A stretch of DNA of 64,000 nt from Sphingomonas sp. Leaf230 (GCF_001421745.1 NZ_LMKW01000012.1:68895-132894), one strand, 5' to 3'. Positions 47,361 to 56,441 are shown, numbered from the stretch's first letter. Notes: generated from the sequence alone by a model not told the origin. Numbers and translations are program-made.

Positions 47361-47858
47361 CTAGCCGCTGATGACGATCGTGCCGGTCGCCTTGTCCTTG
47401 CCGTCGGGCGCGAGTTCGAGGCGGAAGGGTTTGTTCTCGTCCGTGGTGCCGATCAGGTTCGCGCCTTCGGGATGGACCTGGTAGCCGACCTTGCCGAGCC
47501 GCTGTGCGAACCAGTCGCGGACGATAGTGGGTGTTGCCGGGCTGGCGAAGGCGACGCGCAACCCGCCGGCCTTGTCGTCGCCGACGATGTTGAGCGTCTT
47601 GATCGACGACCCCGGATACAGGCGCACGCCGTTGAGATCGAAATTGCCGGTATCGATCTTGATCTTCGGCAGCTTCACCGAGCCCTGGAAGCCGGGGACG
47701 TCGATCTTCATCTCGCCGGTCTCACCGTTGATCGCGCCCAGCACGTTGCCGCCATCGGCGTTGATCGAGACCGACGCGCCCTCGTTCGAGCGATCGCAAG
47801 CGGACAGGGCGAGCACGCTGGTAATTCCGACAGCAGCGAGAAAGAGCGGACGGATCAT
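47361..47858 (-). CDS. Small lipoprotein of unknown function
   Basis: 165 residues. The signal peptide MIRPLFLAAVGITSVLALSA ends in lipobox LSAC followed by DRSNEG. The mature protein has a GETGEMKIDVPGFQGSVKLP region and beta-rich segments up to TGTIVISG. The GGAGAC ribosome-binding site supports ATG 47858. I do not recognise a named family. It is divergent from the Bcr/CflA-type pump gene, 127 bp apart. Confidence 0.7.
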   Translation of the reverse strand: MIRPLFLAAVGITSVLALSACDRSNEGASVSINADGGNVLGAINGETGEMKIDVPGFQGSVKLPKIKIDTGNFDLNGVRLYPGSSIKTLNIVGDDKAGGLRVAFASPATPTIVRDWFAQRLGKVGYQVHPEGANLIGTTDENKPFRLELAPDGKDKATGTIVISG

Positions 47859-47985
47859 AACTGTCTCCGAAGTGTGTTGTTCTGACAATACAGATAGGCG
47901 GTAGCATCGCATCGTGCAATCGGCGGGGACTCCGCCGGTTAGCGGGTTCCGCGCGACCGCCCGAGCGGGTACAGGGCCACGCATC

Positions 47986-49245
47986 ATGCAGACCCAGGAT
48001 CCCCAATCCGACGCGCCAGCGATGCGCGGCGCGCCGATCGGCTTCGTCGAGTTCGTCGCGCTCGTCGCCTCGCTGATGTCGCTGACCGCGCTCGGGATAG
48101 ACTCGATGCTCCCTGCGCTACCGGCGATCGGCAACTCGCTCGGTGTCGCGACCGAGAACGGCCGGCAGTTTGTCGTCACCGCGTTCGTGATCGGGTTCGG
48201 CGTCGCGCAGCTCGTTCACGGGCCGCTCGCGGATCGGTTTGGGCGGCGGACGGTGCTGCTCTGGTCGCTCGTGCTCTATATCATCGCCAACGTCGCCTGC
48301 GCTACCGCGGGGAGCTTCACTTTGTTGCTGGCCTCGCGCGCGTTTGGCGGCGCGGTGATCGCTGCGGCGCGAGTGGCGACGATCGCTTTGGTCCGCGATT
48401 GCTATCACGGGCGGGCAATGGCGCGGGTCATGTCGATCGCGTTCATGGTGTTCATGATCGTGCCCATTCTCGCGCCGACGTTCGGCTGGGCGGTGCTCCA
48501 GTTCGGCGACTGGCGCGCGATCTTCTGGACGGTCGCGGTGCTGACGCTGGGGGTGCTGGTCTGGTTCTACCTGCGGATGCCCGAGACGCTGGCGCCCGAG
48601 AACGTCCTGCCGATCACGCCGGGGCGGATCCTCAGCGACTGGCGGCAGACGCTCGGCGATCGCAATTCGCTCGGCTACACGCTCGCGTCGACCGCGCTGC
48701 TCGGATCGTTGTATGGCTATCTCAATTCGATCCAGCAGATCATGGCGGACGTGTTCCACAAGCCGTCGCTGCTCGCGCTGATCTTTGCCACCACGTCGGT
48801 GACGATGGCGATCTGCAATCTGCTCAACTCGCGGATCGTGATGCGGCTGGGGACGCGGTTGATTAGCCACGGCGCGCTGTCGGTGCTGATCCTGGTGTCG
48901 CTGGTCCACCTGTTCGCGATCGAGATCGGCTTCGAGACGTTGGTCAGCTTCGCGGTCTTCCAGGCGCTGACGCTCGGGTGTTTCGGGCTGGCGACGTCGA
49001 ACTTCTCGGCGATGGCGATGGAGAATATGGGGCGGATCGCGGGTACCGCGTCGAGCGTGCAGGGGTTCCTTAGCGTTACAATCGGTGCGGTGTTCGGCGC
49101 ATTGATCGGGCAGGCCTTCAACGGCACCACCGTGCCGCTGGTCGGCGGTTTCCTGCTCGCAGGGCTCGCTGCACTCCTGTCGATCCTGGTGACCGAACGC
49201 GGGCGGCTGTTCCGGCCCGCTTCAACCGCGCCCGTCCGCGCTTGA
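47986..49245 (+). CDS. Bcr/CflA family drug efflux MFS transporter
   Basis: 419 residues, 12 membrane segments: IDSMLPALPAIGNSLGV in the first helix region (typical of Bcr/CflA), motif A GPLADRFGRRTVLL, and helix 5 MVFMIVPILAPTFGWAVL with the drug-H+ antiporter P-x-x-x-P-x-x-G pattern. It exports drugs such as bicyclomycin or chloramphenicol-like compounds in characterised relatives. ATG 47986 gives a short cytoplasmic tail before helix 1. Confidence 0.9.
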   Translation: MQTQDPQSDAPAMRGAPIGFVEFVALVASLMSLTALGIDSMLPALPAIGNSLGVATENGRQFVVTAFVIGFGVAQLVHGPLADRFGRRTVLLWSLVLYIIANVACATAGSFTLLLASRAFGGAVIAAARVATIALVRDCYHGRAMARVMSIAFMVFMIVPILAPTFGWAVLQFGDWRAIFWTVAVLTLGVLVWFYLRMPETLAPENVLPITPGRILSDWRQTLGDRNSLGYTLASTALLGSLYGYLNSIQQIMADVFHKPSLLALIFATTSVTMAICNLLNSRIVMRLGTRLISHGALSVLILVSLVHLFAIEIGFETLVSFAVFQALTLGCFGLATSNFSAMAMENMGRIAGTASSVQGFLSVTIGAVFGALIGQAFNGTTVPLVGGFLLAGLAALLSILVTERGRLFRPASTAPVRA

Positions 49246-49283
49246 AGGAACCACCGCGCACGTCCACCGTTCGCATCTGGTAG

Positions 49284-49300
49284 GCCTGCATGATGCAGGC
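49284..49300. promoter_or_regulatory. 17-bp palindrome before the acidic-protein gene
   Basis: GCCTGCAT, one central G, then ATGCAGGC: a perfect inverted repeat 25 bp upstream of the acidic-protein ATG and 39 bp after the efflux gene stop. It could be an operator or a transcript-end hairpin. No T-run follows. Confidence 0.35.
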
Positions 49301-49324
49301 ATCCTGACACGAGGGAGTGTGACC

Positions 49325-49669
49325 ATGGGCGGACATCAGGTGCCGAGTGCCGGATCGGGCGACGACGGCTACGACGAAGAGGGCTATGACGAGAGCCAGC
49401 GCGCCGAAATCCTCGAGGCCACGCGCAATGGGCCGAGCGACGGCATTATCCTGACCGACCTCGAACCCGATCTGGGCGAAGACGACACCGACGATGAGTC
49501 GATCGACGAGACCAAGATGGACTCCGAAGAGGTCGGCGAGACGGACTCGTCGGTGACGATGGACGAGGCCGACATGGACGAGGACGACGTCCAGGACGAA
49601 CTCGACGACGACACGATCGACGACGACGAAGACCTGAAGGACGCCGACGACGTCGCGCTGAAGCCCTGA
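49325..49669 (+). CDS. Highly acidic small protein, unknown function
   Basis: 114 residues, with Asp and Glu making up more than a third, increasing toward the C-terminus (EADMDEDDVQDELDDDTIDD). No hydrophobic segment or signal peptide. ATG 49325 has GAGGGAG seven to eight bases upstream; a GTG two codons earlier is less likely. Predicted to be largely disordered with very low pI. The sequence does not match a family I know. It may bind cations or basic proteins, which is speculation from composition. Confidence 0.6.
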   Translation: MGGHQVPSAGSGDDGYDEEGYDESQRAEILEATRNGPSDGIILTDLEPDLGEDDTDDESIDETKMDSEEVGETDSSVTMDEADMDEDDVQDELDDDTIDDDEDLKDADDVALKP

Positions 49670-49705
49670 ACTATCCGCGGCGCGCCTGTACCGGGCGCGT
49701 CGCTC

Positions 49706-49915
49706 TCAGCCGGCCGCGTTCGCGATGATCGCGAGATCGTCCGCGTTGAACGCGGCGCCGGCGGCGTCGGTCGGTTGTTCCACCGTGTTACCCGAAGTCG
49801 CGTTTGTTGGGGCCGGTTCCGGTGCGTCGCTGGCGACGTCATAGGCCGTCCACACGATCCCCGCGGACCAGAAGAGCGCCGCCCAGCGGCTTCGGAACAG
49901 GCGTGAAAACCCCAT
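49706..49915 (-). CDS. Small membrane protein, sphingomonad-type
   Basis: 69 residues: MGFSRLFRSRWAALFWSAGI, one membrane helix, then a Thr/Pro/Ala-rich periplasmic or cytoplasmic tail ending NADDLAIIANAAG. I recall very similar short proteins in Sphingomonas genomes (RLFRSRWAALFW start, DLA-x-x-ANA end), all of unknown function. ATG 49915 was taken over an upstream ATG at 49933. It is divergent from the outer-membrane barrel gene. Confidence 0.6.
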   Translation of the reverse strand: MGFSRLFRSRWAALFWSAGIVWTAYDVASDAPEPAPTNATSGNTVEQPTDAAGAAFNADDLAIIANAAG

Positions 49916-50223
49916 CGATGCTGCATCGCACACTGGTTGTCACCAGAGGGTAAACAGACGGTGTTAACACCGGCCGCGGCTGCTTTTTGCCACTTTTCCG
50001 CTGTATTTCTGCCTAGTCCGCCCCGCCCCAGCCATGGTTCGTTCATTCAAATGACAGGAACCGTTGCTGTAACGCAACACAGGCGAACAGTTCCCTGGCA
50101 GTTCCCTGAATGTGACGTTTTTCGTGCAACCATGTGCTCGCCGACCGGTTTGGCTTGCCTGGACCGAACCGACGCACCGTGCAGTCGGCGATCCACGCAA
50201 CAACACGGTATAAGGTCAAACTC
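49916..50223. other. Divergent intergenic region with a perfect 14-bp palindrome
   Basis: 308 bases between two divergent genes. CGGTGTTAACACCG at 49959-49972 is a perfect palindrome and could be an operator for the small membrane gene. A second, shorter inverted repeat, GTTGC and GCAAC around TGTAAC, lies near 50062-50077. No coding sequence is convincing here. Confidence 0.35.
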
Positions 50224-50889
50224 ATGCGTAAGCTTTCCCTGGCAATCGCCCTCGCCGCCGCAACGGTCGCAGTTCCCGCTTTCGCGCAGGACATGTCGGC
50301 ACCGGCACCCGTCGACAACAGCGCACAGCCCGGCGAAGCAGCAGCGCCCGACGGTTCGAAGGCATTCGGCATCGAGCCGTACTTCGGCGTGATGGGCGGC
50401 TGGGAGCAGTTCGACAACGAGCGCGGCCACGGCATTCCGCAGGCGATCAACGCTGACGGTTCGACCCGTCGCAGCTACAAGCCATCGGGCTCGCTGGTCC
50501 AGGGCGTGCTCGGCGTGAACGTGCCGCTCGGCCCGGTCTTCGTCGGCGCAGAAGGCAACGTGATCAAGGGCATCGATGGCAACATCGATTGGGAATACGG
50601 CGCAGCAGGCCGCTTCGGCTTCCGCGCTGGCGACAGCGGCCTGATCTACGGCAAGGTCGGCTACCAGTGGGTCAACTTCGACCATTTCTCGGGTCGTTCG
50701 AACGTCGTCGCAGACACCGGTCGTGACTACAGCGCGATCACCTACGGCATCGGCGCAGAAGTCGGTCCGCAGAACATCGGCCTGAAGGGCATCACCGGCA
50801 ACGCAGGCTTCCGCATCCGCGCCGAGGTCAACACCTTCGGCGACGCGCAGAGCTTCCGTCCGATGCTCGGTATCATCACGCACTTCTAA
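50224..50889 (+). CDS. Outer-membrane beta-barrel (opacity-like) protein
   Basis: 221 residues: signal peptide MRKLSLAIALAAATVAVPAF ending AFA|QD, a short Ala/Pro-rich stretch, then alternating strands (GIEPYFGVMGGWEQFD, GVLGVNVPLGPVFVGAEGNV, SGLIYGKVGYQWVNFD) with C-terminal GIITHF, ending in Phe as outer-membrane barrels do. An eight-strand opacity/OmpA-like surface barrel is likely. AAGGTC lies nine bases before the ATG. Confidence 0.85.
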   Translation: MRKLSLAIALAAATVAVPAFAQDMSAPAPVDNSAQPGEAAAPDGSKAFGIEPYFGVMGGWEQFDNERGHGIPQAINADGSTRRSYKPSGSLVQGVLGVNVPLGPVFVGAEGNVIKGIDGNIDWEYGAAGRFGFRAGDSGLIYGKVGYQWVNFDHFSGRSNVVADTGRDYSAITYGIGAEVGPQNIGLKGITGNAGFRIRAEVNTFGDAQSFRPMLGIITHF

Positions 50890-51398
50890 GCCTTTGCCTC
50901 GCAAGAGGTTCAAGCTGGACGCGTAACGGGGGCGGGGAGTGGCTAGGGCCATTTCCCGCCCTTCGTGCGTCTGGAATCGCTGGCTTTTCGGGCTGAAATC
51001 GAGCGGTTCGAACGCTTGCCATCGCGGTGTCGCCGATGCCCGGATTGCGCGGAAGTGCACAAAGTTCACACGCTGGCGCGGTTGTGCACATCGCGCGACA
51101 GCGTCGTGATCGGTCGTCCGGATGCGGATGAATGCCATGCTCACGCCCCATCTGATCACGGCTCGGCGATGTAGGACAGCGGCATCGCTCGTGCCCGCGG
51201 CGCGTTCCTGGGATTCTGGACGCCACCATGAAGTTGCTCCGGCACGATGCGGATGGAGCGACGCGCACCGGCTATAGTACCGGAGATGTGCATCCGGTCG
51301 ATGTTCACGATGCGTTCGCCTTATTTCCGACTCCGCCCGTCGCAACCTTCGCCACCGCGAGGTGACATCGTCGCGCGTGCGCGTACGCGCGAGGGACG
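50890..51398. other. 509-bp gene-free region
   Basis: No frame here has a ribosome-binding site, family motif or natural length. It contains GTGCACAA (51055-51062) and TTGTGCAC (51082-51089), an 8-bp inverted repeat with a 19-base spacer, which may be chance. Promoter elements for the nuclease gene at 51399 should lie at the right end, but I could not assign them. Confidence 0.4.
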
Positions 51399-52199
51399 AT
51401 GGAGTATGTGTTTGATTTCATGCGGTTGCTAAGTGGCGATCGCGCTGGCGCCACGCGCCGCGGTGGATCCGGTCGACGCCCGGCGCCCGGAGTCCTGCTG
51501 CAACTCCGCCTGGTATTCTACGGCGTGCTGCTCGGGCTGATGGTGCCGGTGATCCGCCAGATCGACTGGGCGGCTCTGGTGCCGCCGGGCTTGAAGGTCG
51601 AATGGCCCAGCGGGTTCGGCATCGCCTGGCCCGCCGGTCATCTGCGTGTGCCGGGCGGCTGGAGCAAGGCTGCAGACGCTGCCGCGGCGGACGCGTCGAC
51701 CTCCGCAAACGCTGCCGCCGCCGCCGCTTCCACCACCACCGGGGCACTGGCCACCGCGGCAGGCGTCGTGAGTGCGGCATCGACCGCCGCTGCCGCCGCC
51801 TCCGCCGCCTCCGCGCTGTCGGGGGGCAAGGCGGTATCCGCGCGATTCACGATATGCGGCCATGCCAAGCGGATCGACTGCATGGTCGACGGCGATACCT
51901 TCTGGATGGCGGGCACCAAGATCCGCATCGCCGACATCGACACGCCCGAAACCCATCCGCCCCGTTGCGCTTCCGAAGCCCGCGCCGGCAAGGCCGCCAC
52001 GCTCAAGATGCAGGCGCTGCTCAACGCCGGCCCCTTCACGCTGGTCCCGATCAAGCGCGACGTCGATCGCTATGGCCGCAAACTGCGTATCGTCGAGCGT
52101 GACGGGAAATCGCTCGGCGAGGCGCTGGTACGGACCGGGCTCGCGCGGCGTTATGGTGGGGGCAAGCGCGCGCCCTGGTGTCGAACCGGCTGGTTCTGA
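51399..52199 (+). CDS. Membrane-anchored SNase-like (thermonuclease) protein
   Basis: 266 residues. A basic N-terminus and one membrane helix (about 33-53, LLQLRLVFYGVLLGLMVPVI) are followed by an Ala/Ser/Thr-rich linker at about 91-145. The SNase-like OB-fold has VDGDTFWMAGTKIRIADIDT (Asp/Arg of the active site), ETHPPRCASEARAGK and DRYGRKLRIV, GKSLGEALVRTGLARRYGGG. It would cut DNA or RNA in a Ca2+-dependent way, facing the periplasm if the helix anchors it. The long low-complexity linker is unusual for the family. The catalytic Arg and Glu should be confirmed by alignment. Confidence 0.8.
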   Translation: MEYVFDFMRLLSGDRAGATRRGGSGRRPAPGVLLQLRLVFYGVLLGLMVPVIRQIDWAALVPPGLKVEWPSGFGIAWPAGHLRVPGGWSKAADAAAADASTSANAAAAAASTTTGALATAAGVVSAASTAAAAASAASALSGGKAVSARFTICGHAKRIDCMVDGDTFWMAGTKIRIADIDTPETHPPRCASEARAGKAATLKMQALLNAGPFTLVPIKRDVDRYGRKLRIVERDGKSLGEALVRTGLARRYGGGKRAPWCRTGWF

Positions 52200-52308
52200 C
52201 GGGACGGCACAGCGTCCTCCCGGCGATCACCCGCGTTTCGGTTACCGACCTCGCCTTCCGGGAAGGGCGGTTTCGATATCTCCGTCCATCACCGTGCGGA
52301 CGGCCGAT

Positions 52309-53232
52309 CTAGTCGAAGTGTTTGCGCTCGATCGTGAGCCGCGTGTCCTGGCAGAACCCGCAATCCTTGCCGACAAAGCGCGCGGCGGCAGTCCGGTCGT
52401 TCTTCAGCCGCCAATCCAGCCACGCGGTCACGACTTCCGCCGCGATACCGCCATGCGGCTGCATGTAGGTGCCGCCATGACCCACCGGTATGTTGACCAG
52501 CGCCGCGGGGATCTGGTCGATCCGCTGGAAATCGTCGGTGCCGTTCGCGACCGCGATGTCGGTCGGGCCGCCCAGGACGTAGAGGATCGAACCGTGCAGC
52601 GTCCTCAACAGCGCCTTGTCGGACACCACGCCGCCGATCGGATTCGCGCCGTCTGGGAAGAAGCCGCTGTTCATGATCACCGCGGTCGTCACGCGCGGGT
52701 CCTGCGCCGCCGATAATGCCTGCAAGCCGCCGCAACTCCAGCCGGACGCCGCGATCTCGGTGGTGGCGATCCTGCCCTTGAACGGACTGCCGGCGCGGGC
52801 ATTCTCCCGCTGCGCCCAGTCGATCGCGTCGGTCATTGCGCGTGTCGACGTTGCCGAGGTCAGCTTCGTGCCGGGCGCTGGGGCGGGGCTCGTCGCGGCG
52901 TCGGACTTCGGCTTGGGGATCGTGCCCGAGGCGATGACGAGATAGCCGTGCGAGGCGATCTCCAACAGGTGGTTGCGCGAACTCGTACCGTCCGCGCTGC
53001 AGCCGCCATTGCCGAAGACGTAGATACCGAGCTTGGCCCGACCCAGCGCACCAAGATTCGCCGGGCGGTAGACGACATGGTCGGGCAGGTCCGGTCGTTC
53101 CTCGAAGATCGCAGGGTACGTGCCCGACCCCCGTTCCAGTGCCGCTGGTTGCGCCACCGCGCCGTCAGCGGTGCGCGCGATCGCGGGCGAACCCAGCATG
53201 ATGCCGGCAATCAGAAGGGCGAGAGCGCGCAT
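52309..53232 (-). CDS. Secreted alpha/beta-hydrolase in the TonB receptor operon
   Basis: 307 residues: signal peptide MRALALLIAGIMLGSPAIA, oxyanion region YVFGNGGCSADGTSSRNHL, nucleophile elbow ASGWSCGGLQAL, and an Asp/His pair in the C-terminal part (GHGGTYMQPHGG). Cysteines at several positions could form a disulfide in the periplasm. It is 31 bp downstream of the TonB receptor stop and therefore probably in the LacI-type regulon. An ester-cleaving role on acetylated or feruloylated arabinoxylan is inferred from context only. ATG 53232 follows GGAGATC. Confidence 0.78.
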   Translation of the reverse strand: MRALALLIAGIMLGSPAIARTADGAVAQPAALERGSGTYPAIFEERPDLPDHVVYRPANLGALGRAKLGIYVFGNGGCSADGTSSRNHLLEIASHGYLVIASGTIPKPKSDAATSPAPAPGTKLTSATSTRAMTDAIDWAQRENARAGSPFKGRIATTEIAASGWSCGGLQALSAAQDPRVTTAVIMNSGFFPDGANPIGGVVSDKALLRTLHGSILYVLGGPTDIAVANGTDDFQRIDQIPAALVNIPVGHGGTYMQPHGGIAAEVVTAWLDWRLKNDRTAAARFVGKDCGFCQDTRLTIERKHFD

Positions 53233-53263
53233 GCTGGATCTCCGTATGGGTAGGCGTGGGGCG

Positions 53264-56200
53264 TCAGAACGAGAAGCGGACGCCGACACGGTAGATGCGC
53301 CCGACGATGTCGTACAACGCCGGGTTGGCGCTTTGCGGCGAGGCGGCCGGGTCGTGATCGAAGACGTTGTCGACCTTGAAATACCCGGACACCTGTTTGG
53401 TGATGGTATACGTTCCACCGACGTCGAGATAGAAGGCGCCGGGCATGAAGTTGCGGTCGATCGTCGGCGCGGTCGTGGTCGATTTGGGGCAGGTTCCGGG
53501 CGCGCAGACGACGTACTGGTTGCCGTAATTGCCGTCGCTGAACCAGCGTTCCTGCACCGTCAGGCTGAAGCGGTCGTTGCTGAACGCTTGTACCGCGAGC
53601 AGCTTCCAGCGCGGGGTGGCGCCGAGGTTGACGCCGGCGCCATCGGTGGGAATCGTCCCCGGCAACCCGGTATCCGTGACGAACTTCCGGATGTGCGTCG
53701 CCAGGCCGCGTAGCGTGAACGTCCCGTCCACACCGAGCGGGCGCCGCCACCGATAGCTTGCCTCGATATCGAAGCCGTCGGTCTTGATCGACGCGAGGTT
53801 GAACGCCTGCGTATTGATAAAATTGGGACCGGCGGTGTTGTTGAGATTATACGCGCTGCACGTTTCGGGCAGGATGTTGCGGAAGCACAGGTCGACGATC
53901 TGCGCCGCGCCAAGGCTGGAGATCACGTCGGTGACCTTGATGTTATAGTAATCGACCGAAGCGCTGAACCCCGGCAGCCAGGACGGATTGGCGTAGACTG
54001 CACCGACCTCAGTATTGCGCGCGATCTCGGGGGTGAGTGCCGGGTTGCCGATCGCGTTCTGGATCGCCACGACGTTGACGTTGCGCGCGGGGTCGAGGAA
54101 GTTGGGCAGCGTGGTCGTCACCGGTGCGGCGAACAGCTCGGACAGATTGGGTGCGCGAACATCGCGCGAGGTGACGCCGCGCAGGCGAAGTCCGTTGAGC
54201 GGCGTGTCCCATGTCCCGCCGATCTTCCACGTCCAGACTCGGCCGGACGTGCTGTAGTCGGTGATGCGGGCCGCGCCGTTGATGTTGGCCCTGCCCATCA
54301 TGTCCGACTTGAAGAGTGGGACGTCGAGCTCGAGGAACGCTTCCTTGACGTCGTAGGCGCCGGTGCCGTTCTTGTAGTTGCCGGCATACCAGTTGTTGCC
54401 CGCGGTTAGCAGGGTCGGGTCGGCGGGGTATTCGCTGGTATAGGGACTGAGCGCGGAGACGCCGGCGCCGTACGCATCGGCGCGGACCTTGTAGAATTCC
54501 TTGCGATATTCGCCGCCGAACGCAACCGACAGAGGGCCCGCCCAGAGCTCGACGGGGGTGCCGGAGAAGGCGAGGCTCGCGACGTCCTGCGTCAAGTGGA
54601 GGCGCTGGATCGGGCCGTTCTCTGGCTGGACATACCGGCGCGCCGACTCGGATGGTGTCGCGCCGCCGATGATGTTGAGCGGGATACAGCCATTGGCGCG
54701 CGCGACTGGGTTGGCGCAGACGATCGCGCCGTTGAGCGTGATCGCCTGGATCGCCTGGTTGAAATGCGGCGTGAGGACGATGTCGTCGACGTCGATTGCG
54801 GTATCGGTGATGCCGCGCTCGTAATAGGCGTCATAGGTCCAGGGCGAGCCACCGATATCGAACTTGCCCTTCAGGCCGCCGACGACACGGTATTGGCGGC
54901 GGTCGGTATGAACGATCGTGTTCGGCAGGATCGCGACGCTGGCGCCGAACTGGAAGTCCGTGATCCCCGCGGTCGCGCACGCCGCCTGGATCGACGCCGG
55001 GACGAACGGGTTGGCGCACTGGAGCCTCAGGCCGGGTCGGTTGGCGCCGTTGGTCGGCTGGTTATGCGTTTTCACCTGGCCGACATTGACGCTGACATAG
55101 ACTTCGTTGTCGGTCGCGAAATCATAGCCGATCCGCCCATAGCTATCGAGGCGCTGGATCGCCGACTGCAAGGTGCGGCCGGTATCAATGTTCCCCGACA
55201 GGTCGCCGCCGACGCAGAAGCCGGGCAGGCAGCCCCTGACTGCGCCGGAATTGTCACGTGCGGGCACGCCATTCGAGCCATATTGGAACTGGAAGGGGCG
55301 GCCGCTCTGGTCGAACGCGGTGCCCTGCAGCGGACCGGCGGTGATGAGGCCGTATTTGGTGAAGTTATACGGCTGGGCGAAATCGCGCAGGACATATTGC
55401 GGCGATCCGTCGTCGACGACGTTGCGGTTGATCATCGTCGTCTGCGTGAACCAGTCGCGACCACCGGCGAGGTCGGTGCCGAAATCGCCGGGGCCGACGC
55501 CTGCTTCCTTGGCATATTCGCCGCTGACGACGAGGTGGAGCCGATCGTTCAGGTAGCTTCGTCCCGCGGCAAGCTGCACCAGGCCCTGGCCGTCGTCGCC
55601 ATAATTGGTGATGCCGCCCTGGATGTTGCCTTTGAAGCCTGTGAAATGCGTATCAGTGATGAAGTTGACGACGCCGCCGACCGCGTCCGATCCATAGGAT
55701 GCGGACGCGCCGCCGTTGACGATGTCGACTCGCTTGATCAGCAATTGCGGGAGCAGGCTGACGTCGGTGACGCCGGTATAATAGGCGCCGACGACGCGCT
55801 GGCCGTCGACCAGGGTGAGCGTGCGGATCGTGCCCAGGCCGCGGAGCGAGAACGAACTCAGGCCCTGCTGGCCGCTCGACGTGCTGAACGTGTTGGTCGT
55901 CGAGCCGCTCGATCCCTGCAACGACGGCAGCTGCGCGATCGTCGTGAAGACGTTGGGCTGCGCGTTGTTCTGGATGTCGGCTTCGCTGATGACCGTGGTC
56001 GGCGTCGGGGCGGTAAAGCCGCTCGACTGGATCCGCGAGCCGGTGACGATGATGTCGGCAGTTCTGACGGCCTCGGGGTCGGCGGGCTTGGGCGTCTCGG
56101 CGACCGGCTCTGGGGCGGCGACGGTGTCGGTGGTTTGCGCTGGGGCGGCCTGTGCGAAAGACGGCGCTGCGTATAGCGAGAGGATGAGCGCGGCGATGCT

Positions 56201-56350
56201 GCTCGATCCGGCGATGAGGGTGCGCCGTTGCCGTGTAGTCGGACTGGAAACGGTAGAAACCGATCGTGCCGCTGCTGTTAAACGCGATGTCTCTTGCGCC
56301 CAAACGCTGGCGCGGACGTGAGCCGACAGAGTCGTGATTCTGGAAACCAT
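53264..56350 (-). CDS. TonB-dependent receptor of the hemicellulose locus
   Basis: 1028 residues: a long N-terminus with hydrophobic export segment (TLIAGSSSIAALILSLYAAP then SFAQA), TonB box region DIIVTGSRIQSSGF, plug domain (TLVDGQRVVGAYYTG, VDIVNGGASASYGSDAVGGV) and a long barrel ending YRVGVRFSF. The type is the large CirA/oligosaccharide receptor of Sphingomonas and Xanthomonas carbohydrate loci. Preceded by AGGATGCA and a LacI-type operator. The hydrolase gene is the next gene in the operon. Likely cargo: xylo- or arabinoxylo-oligosaccharides. Confidence 0.9.
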   Translation of the reverse strand: MVSRITTLSAHVRASVWAQETSRLTAAARSVSTVSSPTTRQRRTLIAGSSSIAALILSLYAAPSFAQAAPAQTTDTVAAPEPVAETPKPADPEAVRTADIIVTGSRIQSSGFTAPTPTTVISEADIQNNAQPNVFTTIAQLPSLQGSSGSTTNTFSTSSGQQGLSSFSLRGLGTIRTLTLVDGQRVVGAYYTGVTDVSLLPQLLIKRVDIVNGGASASYGSDAVGGVVNFITDTHFTGFKGNIQGGITNYGDDGQGLVQLAAGRSYLNDRLHLVVSGEYAKEAGVGPGDFGTDLAGGRDWFTQTTMINRNVVDDGSPQYVLRDFAQPYNFTKYGLITAGPLQGTAFDQSGRPFQFQYGSNGVPARDNSGAVRGCLPGFCVGGDLSGNIDTGRTLQSAIQRLDSYGRIGYDFATDNEVYVSVNVGQVKTHNQPTNGANRPGLRLQCANPFVPASIQAACATAGITDFQFGASVAILPNTIVHTDRRQYRVVGGLKGKFDIGGSPWTYDAYYERGITDTAIDVDDIVLTPHFNQAIQAITLNGAIVCANPVARANGCIPLNIIGGATPSESARRYVQPENGPIQRLHLTQDVASLAFSGTPVELWAGPLSVAFGGEYRKEFYKVRADAYGAGVSALSPYTSEYPADPTLLTAGNNWYAGNYKNGTGAYDVKEAFLELDVPLFKSDMMGRANINGAARITDYSTSGRVWTWKIGGTWDTPLNGLRLRGVTSRDVRAPNLSELFAAPVTTTLPNFLDPARNVNVVAIQNAIGNPALTPEIARNTEVGAVYANPSWLPGFSASVDYYNIKVTDVISSLGAAQIVDLCFRNILPETCSAYNLNNTAGPNFINTQAFNLASIKTDGFDIEASYRWRRPLGVDGTFTLRGLATHIRKFVTDTGLPGTIPTDGAGVNLGATPRWKLLAVQAFSNDRFSLTVQERWFSDGNYGNQYVVCAPGTCPKSTTTAPTIDRNFMPGAFYLDVGGTYTITKQVSGYFKVDNVFDHDPAASPQSANPALYDIVGRIYRVGVRFSF

Positions 56351-56427
56351 TGCATCCTACCCCCTTTTACGGCGCGCCGATTTACCGGCGTTCCCGCAAC
56401 GTCATCCCGCAACTCGATGTTGCTGTT

Positions 56428-56441
56428 TGATAACGTTACCA
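56428..56441 (-). promoter_or_regulatory. LacI-type operator of the TonB receptor operon
   Basis: TGATAACGTTACCA, a palindrome centred on CG as LacI-family sites are. On the minus strand a promoter-like TTGACT (56474-56469), 17-base spacer and CATTGT (56451-56446) place transcription start inside the operator, 78 to 90 bases before the TonB ATG. Confidence 0.65.

Noticed and set aside
50047..51345. A long minus-strand frame covering the outer-membrane barrel and the gap after it
   Set aside because: Its centre is antisense to a convincing barrel gene and its start part lacks a ribosome-binding site or homologous motif.
54596..56176. A 526-codon open frame opposite the large TonB receptor
   Set aside because: Antisense shadow with low-complexity composition; the receptor frame has clear signal, plug and barrel features.
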